Part shown: positions 35,833 to 43,697 of the stretch, piece by piece
Layout of the letters: each line of letters begins with the position of its first letter
How positions within the stretch are numbered: the first letter of the stretch is position 1
From: Neolewinella maritima
GTDB lineage: Bacteria > Bacteroidota > Bacteroidia > Chitinophagales > Saprospiraceae
Length of the DNA: 64,000 nt
Assembly (NCBI RefSeq): GCF_923081025.1
Contig: NZ_CAKLPZ010000001.1
Coordinates: 1,798,001-1,862,000, forward strand
Direction of reading: 5' to 3'
The notes under the pieces: generated by a model
What the model was told of the DNA's origin: nothing
Seen by the model: the letters and a program-made list of their open reading frames with translations, nothing else
The model's database searches: none
Program-made: the position numbers and the translations under genes

Positions 35833-37545
35833 CTACCACTCGATCCGGTAGGTGATTTGCTCACCGGCAGGTAGTTCGGCTACCAGACGGTCGGTACGCT
35901 CACCGCGCAATAGGTGCAGTCCGCCGGCCCCGTATGCATCGATATCGATGGTAGCGCCGGGTCCGCGAAGTTCGAAGGAGCCGGGGGCGGTTTCCTGGAT
36001 ACGGCGAGCTGAGGCCAATTGGGTGTACACTGCTGTGGTTCCGTCCGTGTTGGCTAGCGTGCGCTGTACGCCTTCACCGGTGGGTAGTATCTGGTCCGAT
36101 ACCGTAGTACCCGCCAGATCAAAGAGGAAGGTAGGCCGCCCCGCCGCATCGAGCTCATACCGCAGGTGGTGGAGCTCGCTGACACTATCCGGCCAGGTAT
36201 CCACTGCGGTACTCCACTGCGGACGGCCATCGAAGGCTATAACGCTACCAAGGGGTCGGGCGACTTGGGCCTGTCCGCGGCCTACCCACATCTCGGCTAC
36301 GTCCACGAATGGACCGCGCCATACCTGTAGCAGACTACCGCTGTGGAGATCATAGCTGTAGTGGGGTCCGTCGGACTCTCCTACGCTGATCACGTGGGTA
36401 CGCTTGTCCGTCTGGTCGTAAACCCGGCCCGGGGGGAAGTTCATAAAGCTGCGCAGCAGGTAGGGCCTATCGTCCGTGGCTAACTCTCGGGTCTCGCCGC
36501 GCCGTGGTGGATCGATGCTGTCTTCGTCTCCCGAAAGATCGTTGAGACTGACTGCCTCCCCTTCGGAAGTTAGGTAGGCCAGATTTAGCCAGGTTTCATT
36601 GCTGTACTGGTAGTGATCGATGCGAAGATCGTGGCTCCCTTCACTTAGCTCGATCTGCCCTTCCCCCTCCCGGTCTGAATCCCGACCACCCAGATCGATA
36701 ACCAACCGATCGTTGACGTATAGCCGGGTAGAAGACGGTGAGCCCATCCGAAAGGTGTAGGTGTCCGCCTTGGGTACGTCGAGCGCTGAGGTGAAGCGCA
36801 CCGCATAGCCCGATCGCTGCGTACGAATGGCCCCCAGGTCGAACCGGCCGATGTAGCCCGCTTGATCCGGGTTTAGGGAAATCCAGTCCGTAAAGTCCTC
36901 CGGATCACCGTCTACGGTAGCGTAGCTGTATCGAATGAGTGGTAGGCGAAGAACCACCTCACCACTACTGCTGAGCGTAGAAGACGGACCAGCCCGATCG
37001 ATACTGCGCACGTCCGAAATGGACATCGTACCACGTTCCAGCGCGAGCGTGAGTGGACTGGCAGTCACGCCAGTTTGCTCCAGTTCCTCCTGATAGTACA
37101 CTAGGTTCCCGTTCAGGTACGCCGCGACCAGTACCGGGGGCGCGCCATTGCGTGCGGGCTGGTATGCTACTTCCAGATCCTGCCACACATCCGGGCGTAC
37201 CGTGGCTACGCTACGACGCTGCGTGGAGTCGCCCAGCTCCATACCGGGTAGGCTAAGCGCAAATTGCTCCCCCAGGCGGAGTTCCGCCCGGGCTTCATTG
37301 TCCATGCGGAAGGTAAAAGCAACAGTGAAGGCCTCCGCGGCAGGAAGTAGTTCGAGGGTAGCGGGACCGGTTGCCATGACTACGCCGTCGGAGGCAGTCC
37401 ATCCGTCACCCGTCGGGAGTTCTGTAAGCTCGCTAAGACCATCGCTCGGAGCGCGTTCTTCGGTTTCTACCATACGGACAGCCAGGGGATCGGAGCTACA
37501 GGCTAAAACACCAAGTAGCAAGAGACAGAAGATGTATCGAAGCAT
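35833..37545 (-). CDS. Lipoprotein with DUF1080-like and PA14-like sugar-binding domains
   Basis: A 570-residue lipoprotein (lipobox LGVLAC). Residues about 25-180 resemble a DUF1080/LamG beta-sandwich (FTVAFTFRMDNEARAELRLG). Residues about 230-320 look like a PA14 module (YAVRFTSALDVPKADTYTFRM, TRLYVNDRLVIDLGG, EGSHDLRIDHYQY). The C-terminal third (YDLHSGSLLQVWRGPFVDVAEMW) resembles the region seen in PVC-type dehydrogenase-associated proteins. It probably binds a carbohydrate at the cell surface and works with the azurin-fused protein next to it. The open frame extends to 38028 through the antisense of the next gene; the ATG at 37545 is the start. Confidence 0.78.
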   Translation of the reverse strand: MLRYIFCLLLLGVLACSSDPLAVRMVETEERAPSDGLSELTELPTGDGWTASDGVVMATGPATLELLPAAEAFTVAFTFRMDNEARAELRLGEQFALSLPGMELGDSTQRRSVATVRPDVWQDLEVAYQPARNGAPPVLVAAYLNGNLVYYQEELEQTGVTASPLTLALERGTMSISDVRSIDRAGPSSTLSSSGEVVLRLPLIRYSYATVDGDPEDFTDWISLNPDQAGYIGRFDLGAIRTQRSGYAVRFTSALDVPKADTYTFRMGSPSSTRLYVNDRLVIDLGGRDSDREGEGQIELSEGSHDLRIDHYQYSNETWLNLAYLTSEGEAVSLNDLSGDEDSIDPPRRGETRELATDDRPYLLRSFMNFPPGRVYDQTDKRTHVISVGESDGPHYSYDLHSGSLLQVWRGPFVDVAEMWVGRGQAQVARPLGSVIAFDGRPQWSTAVDTWPDSVSELHHLRYELDAAGRPTFLFDLAGTTVSDQILPTGEGVQRTLANTDGTTAVYTQLASARRIQETAPGSFELRGPGATIDIDAYGAGGLHLLRGERTDRLVAELPAGEQITYRIEW

Positions 37546-37548
37546 ACC

Positions 37549-37556
37549 CAAATCTA
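37549..37556 (-). promoter_or_regulatory. -7 promoter box 3 nt before the PA14 lipoprotein start
   Basis: TAGATTTG on the minus strand matches TAnnTTTG and is separated from the ATG by only GGT, implying a leaderless message if used. No -33 TTG is obvious. Confidence 0.45.
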
Positions 37557-37600
37557 ACGTTCCCGTTCGGGAAGTACGGACTTTGTCGTAAACTGTAGCT

Positions 37601-38521
37601 ATGAAACGACGCCATGCCCTTAGACTGACCGCGGCTTCCCTGCTCACTCCAGCGGCACTAGCTGCCTCCGCCGCTTCCACTGCACCCGCGTCAGCGCCCG
37701 CCGCCTTTACGCTGGCCTTTGCGCCCCACGAGGGGATGTTCCGATCGATTGCCGGCAAGGACGTTCTGGACCAGATCCGTTTTGCCGCCGACCAGGGATT
37801 TCGCGCCTGGGAGGATAATGGAATGCCAAATCGGGACCCAGAGCTACAGACCAAGATCGGTGACCTGCTCGCCGAGCGGGACATGACGATGGGCGTCTTC
37901 GTAGCCAACACGATCAACTGGACCGAGCCCACGCTGACCAACGGCGCCGGGGAGCACCGCGATGCTTTTCTGCAGGACATTACCGCCGCCATAGAAGTAG
38001 CGAAACGCTGCCACGCCAAGCACATCACCGTGGTGCCGGGCTTCGTACAACAACGGCTGGAGCCGTTCTACCAGATGGCCAACGTAGTGGAAACGCTCAA
38101 GCAGGGCGCAGCCATCCTCGAACCCCACGATCTGGTCATGGTGCTCGAACCCCTGAATTACCGCGACCACCCAGGACTGTTTCTTACCAAGGCCGCGCAG
38201 GCCTACGCGATCTGCCGGTCAGTGGATAGTCCAAGTTGCAAGATCCTCTTCGATGTGTACCACCAGCAGATCCAGGAGGGAAATCTGATCCCGAACATCG
38301 ACGCGGCCTGGGAAGAGATCGCCTACTTTCAGCTTGGCGATAATCCGGGCCGCAAGGAACCCACCACGGGGGAGATCAATTACGGCCGGGTACTGGAGTA
38401 CATCCACAACAAGGGCTATACCGGTGTATACGGCATGGAACACGGCAACAGCATGGAGGGAGAAGCCGGTGAGCGGGCCGTCATCGAAGCCTACCGGAGC
38501 ATTGACGTAGCCGCCAAATGA
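37601..38521 (+). CDS. Tat-exported hydroxypyruvate isomerase-like TIM-barrel protein
   Basis: A 306-residue xylose-isomerase-like TIM barrel. The N-terminus is a twin-arginine-type signal (KRRHALRLTAASLLTPAALAA). Metal ligands typical of Hyi-family sugar epimerases and isomerases are present: Glu in MVLEPLNYRDH, Asp/His in ILFDVYHQQIQEG, Gln/Asp in YFQLGDNPGRKE, and Glu in YGMEHGNS. It probably isomerises a small sugar acid or keto-sugar in the periplasm. It is divergent from the PA14 lipoprotein gene (55 bp), and the three genes may form one sugar-oxidation locus. Confidence 0.85.
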   Translation: MKRRHALRLTAASLLTPAALAASAASTAPASAPAAFTLAFAPHEGMFRSIAGKDVLDQIRFAADQGFRAWEDNGMPNRDPELQTKIGDLLAERDMTMGVFVANTINWTEPTLTNGAGEHRDAFLQDITAAIEVAKRCHAKHITVVPGFVQQRLEPFYQMANVVETLKQGAAILEPHDLVMVLEPLNYRDHPGLFLTKAAQAYAICRSVDSPSCKILFDVYHQQIQEGNLIPNIDAAWEEIAYFQLGDNPGRKEPTTGEINYGRVLEYIHNKGYTGVYGMEHGNSMEGEAGERAVIEAYRSIDVAAK

Positions 38522-38536
38522 GCTAGCTTGCACCCT

Positions 38537-39073
38537 ATGCCTAATTACCTCTGCGGGCTCGGCCTGCTTCTGTTGTGTCTGGCCTGCGGCCCGGATGCCC
38601 CCTCCACTACCCCACCCGCCAGCAATGAAGTAGCCGGTCCCGGTATCCGCACGGAAGCGGACGATGCGAACGAACAGCGCTCCTTCGCCCAGAGTCGGGT
38701 CGACCGGGTCGATCGCATGTACCTGGAGGGGCGGCTACGCTGCGACACGGTCAACTATAGCTGCGGGGACGCGGGCGGACAATTCACGCTCTGCTACCTG
38801 GCCGACGACCTGGTCAAGGCCGATCACCTGGCCCAGCCACCGCGCCCTACGCAGGTCTATACGGAAGTGTACTACCTGGAAGACGGCGAGGTTTACTTTG
38901 CCGCGCTGGCCAGCGACCCGCCGACGGAAGACGGCGCCACCCTCCCTGCGCTGGAGACCCGCTATTACTACGGCGGCAATCTGCTGGATCGTACCGGTCC
39001 GCAGCTGCAGGGAGCCATCGGTAGCGAAGCCCTCTTGCAGGTCGCGCGGACCGGTACGTATACTTGTGATTAA
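38537..39073 (+). CDS. Lipoprotein of unknown function
   Basis: A 178-residue lipoprotein (LCLAC after a hydrophobic signal). A Thr/Ser/Pro-rich linker follows, then a domain with four cysteines (RCDTVNYSCGDAGGQFTLCYL, and TYTCD at the C-terminus), probably disulfide-bonded, and a beta-rich YTEVYYLEDGEVYFAAL segment. I do not recognise the family. The ATG at 38537 is chosen over a TTG three codons upstream. It begins 15 bp after the isomerase-like gene and may be co-transcribed with it. Its stop directly abuts the convergent MBL gene. Confidence 0.72.
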   Translation: MPNYLCGLGLLLLCLACGPDAPSTTPPASNEVAGPGIRTEADDANEQRSFAQSRVDRVDRMYLEGRLRCDTVNYSCGDAGGQFTLCYLADDLVKADHLAQPPRPTQVYTEVYYLEDGEVYFAALASDPPTEDGATLPALETRYYYGGNLLDRTGPQLQGAIGSEALLQVARTGTYTCD

Positions 39074-39883
39074 CTACTCGGTAGCGTACCAGTCTTCCAG
39101 CCGTACCTCGATGTCCGCGTTCGCTTCGCTGATCATCGTGCGGAAGGCTTCAACGTCGCTCTTGCTACCGTCCTGATTGCGGTAGTGGTAGGGGTACACC
39201 ACCTCGGGAGCAAAGTCTGCTACCGCACTGGCTGCCTGCTCGATGTCCATGGTGTAGGGCAGGTTCATGCACACAAAGGCCACGTCGATATCCTGCAGAT
39301 CACGCATTTCCGGCACCCCTTCGGTGTCTCCGCTGAAGTAGTAGCGCGTGCCGTCGAAGTTCAGTACGTAGCCATTGAATTCGCCTTTAGGGTGGAAGTT
39401 CTCCTTTGGAGGAGGATTGTAAGCGGGTACAGCGGTGACTTCTACTCCCTTTACGGTGTAGCGCTCCCCATTGGCCAGTGCGTGGGTGGCGGCAAACGAA
39501 CTGGTAGACATTGCGTCCATCACGGCCTGCGGTGCTACGAGCGTGGCGGCGGACAAGTCCAGGCCAGCCAGCGTAGCCGTATCCATATGATCCCCGTGGG
39601 TGTGGGTGATCAGTACCATATCGGGGGCACCAAAGCCGGTGTAGCGCTCTGCCCCGTCGTAGGGGTCCACAAAGACCGTCAGATCACCCTGCGTCAGCAC
39701 GGTGGATCCATGAATGATGGGGTGAATGGCAACGGTATCCGTACGATCTACATCGCGGTCGTCCTGATCGGCGGCGGATAAAGCATTGTCTTCGGTCGAA
39801 GTACCTACCGTGCGGTCAGCGCAACTGAAGGTAAACAGGGCGAGGACGCAGGTGCAGAGCAGGAGAGAAAGGCGTTGGATCAT
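39074..39883 (-). CDS. Lipoprotein metallo-beta-lactamase-fold hydrolase
   Basis: A 269-residue lipoprotein (lipobox FTFSC) with an MBL-fold domain. The metal motif ITHTHGDHMDT near residue 92, the later YYFSGDTEGVPEM (Asp ligand) and the C-terminal YPYHYRN (His ligand) are present. It resembles the UlaG/YycJ-like group of periplasmic MBL proteins rather than true beta-lactamases; the substrate is unknown. It abuts the stop of the upstream lipoprotein (no gap) and is divergent from the DUF2490 gene. Confidence 0.88.
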   Translation of the reverse strand: MIQRLSLLLCTCVLALFTFSCADRTVGTSTEDNALSAADQDDRDVDRTDTVAIHPIIHGSTVLTQGDLTVFVDPYDGAERYTGFGAPDMVLITHTHGDHMDTATLAGLDLSAATLVAPQAVMDAMSTSSFAATHALANGERYTVKGVEVTAVPAYNPPPKENFHPKGEFNGYVLNFDGTRYYFSGDTEGVPEMRDLQDIDVAFVCMNLPYTMDIEQAASAVADFAPEVVYPYHYRNQDGSKSDVEAFRTMISEANADIEVRLEDWYATE

Positions 39884-39960
39884 AGTGCTTGGTTTGTTAG
39901 TAGCTACAACGGACTACAGGGGTTGGAGTTCCAAAGTGATCACGCTGACTTCAGGTCGTA

Positions 39961-39968
39961 TACATTTG
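39961..39968 (+). promoter_or_regulatory. -7 promoter box 4 nt before the DUF2490 gene start
   Basis: TACATTTG matches TAnnTTTG and is followed by CGCT then ATG, again suggesting a leaderless transcript. No good -33 TTG lies 17-20 bp upstream. Confidence 0.45.
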
Positions 39969-39972
39969 CGCT

Positions 39973-40680
39973 ATGCAGCCCCTGACCTCCCGCATCATCG
40001 TCGCTTGCCTGATACTAGCTAGTACGGTGGTTCTCGGTCAGCACAGCCTGTTCACCGGCGTATCGTTCGAGCACGAGGTGACCCCGCGCTACGGCTACGA
40101 GTTTGAGGTAGAGCACCGTAAGACCCTCGGTACGGGGGTCGATAATCGCGTGCTGCTCCTGTTCGCCATCAATCGCAAGGTCGGCGACCGGGTCAATGTA
40201 GCCCCCGGCGTTCGTCTGACCCCCAGGTACGGACCACAGGACCCAACGGTCCTCCGCCTCTTCACCGATATAAATTACAAGCTCTCGCTCGGCGAGTCAC
40301 CCTTCTCGCTGGAGGGACGGTTGCGCACCCAGTATGAGCGCAATATTAATGCCGAAGCGGGCCACGAAGTGGCCGTACGACCCCGGATCGGGCTGGTCTA
40401 CAAACTGCTTGAATTCACCGAAGTGGTCGCTGAATACGAATTGCGCTACCGTTTCGACCGCCGCAACGAGGTCGTGCGGCACCGCTACACGTTTGGGGTG
40501 GGACAGAAAGTATCTACCCGGGTCAGCGTAGAAGCCTTTTACCGCCTGGAGCGGGACGCAAATGTTCCCGAGCCGGAGACATCTCCGACGATCGGGCTCT
40601 ACGTGAGCTACGTGCTTCCCGACCGCCGTGATCGCGACTGGGAGTACCGCCGTCCGTTCGGTCGCCGCCTGTTATTCTAG
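39973..40680 (+). CDS. DUF2490-family outer-membrane beta-barrel protein
   Basis: A 235-residue protein with a signal peptide (MQPLTSRIIVACLILASTVVLGQ) and alternating beta strands typical of DUF2490 (FTGVSFEHEVTPRYGYEFEVEHRKTL, VAPGVRLTPRYG, VVAEYELRYRFDRRNEVVRHRYTFGVGQK), ending in basic aromatic residues (RRPFGRRLLF). DUF2490 proteins are presumed outer-membrane barrels of unknown transport role. The promoter-like TACATTTG lies 4 nt before the ATG. It converges on the M14 peptidase with 8 bp between stops. Confidence 0.85.
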   Translation: MQPLTSRIIVACLILASTVVLGQHSLFTGVSFEHEVTPRYGYEFEVEHRKTLGTGVDNRVLLLFAINRKVGDRVNVAPGVRLTPRYGPQDPTVLRLFTDINYKLSLGESPFSLEGRLRTQYERNINAEAGHEVAVRPRIGLVYKLLEFTEVVAEYELRYRFDRRNEVVRHRYTFGVGQKVSTRVSVEAFYRLERDANVPEPETSPTIGLYVSYVLPDRRDRDWEYRRPFGRRLLF

Positions 40681-40688
40681 TCTAATGG

Positions 40689-43322
40689 CTACATGCCCGG
40701 GACGATCATGACCGCGTTCTGCATGAGCCGGCTCGGGCCGCGCCAGAACATCCGGTAGTGCGGATTATCAAGTAGGTATACCACCTTACCTCGTCCGATG
40801 GTGCGCACACCGGCCCAGCTGTTGCCGGCCAGATGATCCAGGTTAGGTACACTGGCGTAGCCGGCGGCCAGTAGGGCGGTCGAGTCGGTAGCGTAGCGGC
40901 CCACCGTCTGAAAGTCGGCCATCGGAGCCAGGGCAGTACTCCCAAATTTCAGGGTGTACACCGATGGTTTTAGCCCGAAGCCTAGGGGGTGGGTGGTATC
41001 GATACTTGCGTGAAGGGCAGCTCCCGGTATGTTCTGCTTGCCGTAGTGGTCGGTCCGTTCAGCGTAGGCCAGGGTTTTACTTACCGCACTGCTGTCGGCG
41101 GCAGTACGCAGCACTTGCTGCTTGGTGAAGGCATTGTCAGTGGTAAAGAACTCCGTACTACTTCCCACGGCGACCAGGGTGCCACCGGCGGTGACCCACT
41201 GCTCCAGCAGCTCGCGCTCCTCCTTCCCAAACACCTCCTCCAACTTGTCCGCGTCCGGCAGGATTAGTACATCATAGTCATTCAGATCGGCGTAGCCGTA
41301 GCGGCTACCCAGTTTGGGTAGGGCGGTCTGACGCAGCAGGGACGCGCGAATGCGCGTTACGGGTAGCTCCGTCTCCCAGTCAAACAGGTAATAAATCTGC
41401 CCGCTGGTGTAGGTGTCGAAGGGGGGCTCTACGAGCAGGGCCACCCGGGGTGCCCTGACCGGAAAGTTGCGCGTGCTGGCCAGGTCGTTACCGCCCTGCA
41501 TCCGACCGGTAGCGAAGGCGCGGATGCGGAGACCGTGGTCGTCGGCCAGTCGTCGCATGAACTCCGGTAGGGTATCGGCATGCTCCAGGTTACGTCCCCG
41601 CAGTACGATCAGCGTACCGGCAGAAAAGATGGTGCCATCGTCGGAGGTGAAGGGTTCCAGAGCAGCGCGCACACGGAGTCCCTGCTCCCAGAGTGCGGCC
41701 AGCGCACGGGGGGCCTGGCGCTGTGCCCAGTCGATGGCGTAAGCGTAAACGGGCCTGTCCGCAGTAGCGTCACTGCGGAAAATGCCTTGCTGCTCTACCG
41801 CGGTAACGCGTTCGGTGTTCACCTGAATGGGACTGTCGAAGGAGTAGGCTTCCAGGTTGTAGGCCAGGGGAGCCGACCAGGTGGACATATCGTACATGAC
41901 GCTATCCTCTATCTCCAGGTCGTTGCTCATAATGCTATTGAGGAACAGGTGACGGGCCTGCTCAGTGGCGATGATCAGACTACCGGCCGGATGCGTCCGT
42001 TCAGCGACTGACCCGTCACGGTAGCTGCCACCGGCGGCGGTGAGTTCTTCCGTTGTTCGCTCTACTTCTACACCGTTTAGCAGCATCATCTGTAGGAAGT
42101 CGTTTACGTAGTCGCTGCCATCGTCTTCGATCAGGTAGGCCGTGGTACCCTGCTTGCTGGTCAACGGATTCCAGGCAGCGAGGCTATAGTCGAGCAGGGC
42201 ACGGCGGTTGGCCGCCGCGGTCTGTATCTGTGCGATACTGGTCGTGTAGTGATCCCAGATGCGCTGCCGCAGGGTGAGTACGTAGCCGTCTTCCGTCTCT
42301 ACGGCACGGCCGGCGGCAATACCGCCCTGTTCGGTCAGCATTCCGATGGCACCCATGACGGAGGGGTAACTGCTGCCGTAGCTGGGGTAGAAGAAGTCGA
42401 AGCGGTCGCGGGTAAAGTAGCTTACCCCCTGGGCGTCGAAGTGGGCGATGTTGGCCCGTCCGAAGGTGTCCGCCCAGCGCTCGTAGGCATCGGGCAGGAG
42501 CAGGTTGCGTGGAGTGGTGCCGGGTACGGTGAAGTAGTTGGCGTCGTAGCCCTGTTCGTGGTAGTCGGTGTGGACATTGGGCATCCAGCGCTGGTACATA
42601 CCCGTGTGGCCACGGCTTTCCGGGTGCACGCCCCAGACCCAGTCGCGGTTGAGATCGAACCAGTAGTGATTCGTACGACCGTTGGGCCAGGGGGCATGGT
42701 GCTCCAGATCGTCCGGCTGCATGCCTCCGGTACTGCGGCTCATTCCGTTGTACCAGTAGACATAGCGGTCGCGCCCGTCCGGGTTGATACAGACGAAGAG
42801 CAGTATGACGCTGCTATCGAGGGCAGCGCGGGTGGCAGGGTCTTCCGTGGTGGCGAGCTCATAGGCTACCTGTAGGGCGGCTTCGGTGCTACTGGCTTCG
42901 TTACCGTGGATGTTGTAGCTGTAGCTGTTGATCACCGGCTGGGTCTCCAACAGCTCCTGCACCTGCGGCCCCGCCGACCGGAATCCGTCGACCAACTTTA
43001 GTTGATTTTGCCGGATCTCCTCCAGGCGCTGCATATTCGATTCGCTGCCGGCGGTGACGAGTACGAGCGGACGGCCCTCATAGGTGCTCCCGTAGCGGGT
43101 GGTGGCGATGCGTGGACTCTGCGTAGCCAGGTAGTCGAAGTAGTCGACCGCCCGGGCGTACTCCGTGAACCGGTCTCCGGCGCGGTAGCCTAAAAACTGG
43201 CGGGGGGTCATGATATCCGAGGTCGCTACATTCTCCGGGAAAACGAAGCGATCGTTGGGGTCAAGCTGGGCCAGGAGGCAGAACGGCAGCAAAAAGAAGG
43301 TGACGACGGAGTAACGAAACAT
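40689..43322 (-). CDS. Secreted M14-family zinc carboxypeptidase
   Basis: An 877-residue exported metallopeptidase. After the signal peptide (MFRYSVVTFFLLPFCLLAQ) the M14 domain occupies about 40-390: zinc ligands in NIHGNEASSTEA (His and Glu) and VHTDYHEQG (third His), and the catalytic Glu in GMLTEQGG. The C-terminal half contains a class I glutamine amidotransferase-like region (VLILPDADKLEEVFGKEERELLEQWV, GGTLVAVGSS) seen in large Bacteroidota M14 peptidases. The frame extends to 43394, but the ATG at 43322 gives the signal peptide. No type IX C-terminal domain is visible. Confidence 0.9.
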   Translation of the reverse strand: MFRYSVVTFFLLPFCLLAQLDPNDRFVFPENVATSDIMTPRQFLGYRAGDRFTEYARAVDYFDYLATQSPRIATTRYGSTYEGRPLVLVTAGSESNMQRLEEIRQNQLKLVDGFRSAGPQVQELLETQPVINSYSYNIHGNEASSTEAALQVAYELATTEDPATRAALDSSVILLFVCINPDGRDRYVYWYNGMSRSTGGMQPDDLEHHAPWPNGRTNHYWFDLNRDWVWGVHPESRGHTGMYQRWMPNVHTDYHEQGYDANYFTVPGTTPRNLLLPDAYERWADTFGRANIAHFDAQGVSYFTRDRFDFFYPSYGSSYPSVMGAIGMLTEQGGIAAGRAVETEDGYVLTLRQRIWDHYTTSIAQIQTAAANRRALLDYSLAAWNPLTSKQGTTAYLIEDDGSDYVNDFLQMMLLNGVEVERTTEELTAAGGSYRDGSVAERTHPAGSLIIATEQARHLFLNSIMSNDLEIEDSVMYDMSTWSAPLAYNLEAYSFDSPIQVNTERVTAVEQQGIFRSDATADRPVYAYAIDWAQRQAPRALAALWEQGLRVRAALEPFTSDDGTIFSAGTLIVLRGRNLEHADTLPEFMRRLADDHGLRIRAFATGRMQGGNDLASTRNFPVRAPRVALLVEPPFDTYTSGQIYYLFDWETELPVTRIRASLLRQTALPKLGSRYGYADLNDYDVLILPDADKLEEVFGKEERELLEQWVTAGGTLVAVGSSTEFFTTDNAFTKQQVLRTAADSSAVSKTLAYAERTDHYGKQNIPGAALHASIDTTHPLGFGLKPSVYTLKFGSTALAPMADFQTVGRYATDSTALLAAGYASVPNLDHLAGNSWAGVRTIGRGKVVYLLDNPHYRMFWRGPSRLMQNAVMIVPGM

Positions 43323-43697
43323 AGGCGGAACGGTATTACGGGGGGCCAATGTACAATACACCGCTGCATGGGCTTGTGGACCGAACGGAGTCAAAAGCTA
43401 CCGCCGCTGCCGATCTGCCTACCGCTTACCCGACAAAAGCTACCGTTTCCTTATTACTGCTTGTTTTAAAGTATAAAAGCCGCAATTTTAAGGAAGGCAA
43501 CTTAGCTATTACAGCGTCTCTCTTTATCACACGGTTTTCAGCGCATTGTATTTCACCGATCGAATTAGGCTATTTGATGCTATTGGTACTTACGACCCGA
43601 TTCTGACCTTACCCGCCACTCCTGGCCGGGGAGGTCGAGCGGGGGGCAGCAGCAGGGTGCTGTGTTCACTGATACTACACATTCACACACGTCAAAC
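43323..43697. other. Divergent intergenic region between the M14 peptidase and the MORN-caspase gene
   Basis: A 375-bp gap with lower GC in its middle (about 43440-43600). It contains a 12-bp direct repeat CAAAAGCTACCG at 43392-43403 and 43434-43445; on the minus strand each copy reads TAGCTTTTG, one base longer than a -7 box. TACATTGG on the minus strand (43346-43353) is a near-match -7 box for the peptidase gene. The frame 43349-43606 has no recognisable product and is not called. Confidence 0.4.

Noticed and set aside
37546-38028. N-terminal extension of the PA14 lipoprotein frame
   Set aside because: It is antisense to the isomerase-like gene and would bury the lipoprotein signal.
43349-43606. 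85-residue plus-strand frame in the M14/MORN intergenic gap
   Set aside because: No family, signal or start context; composition fits random open sequence.
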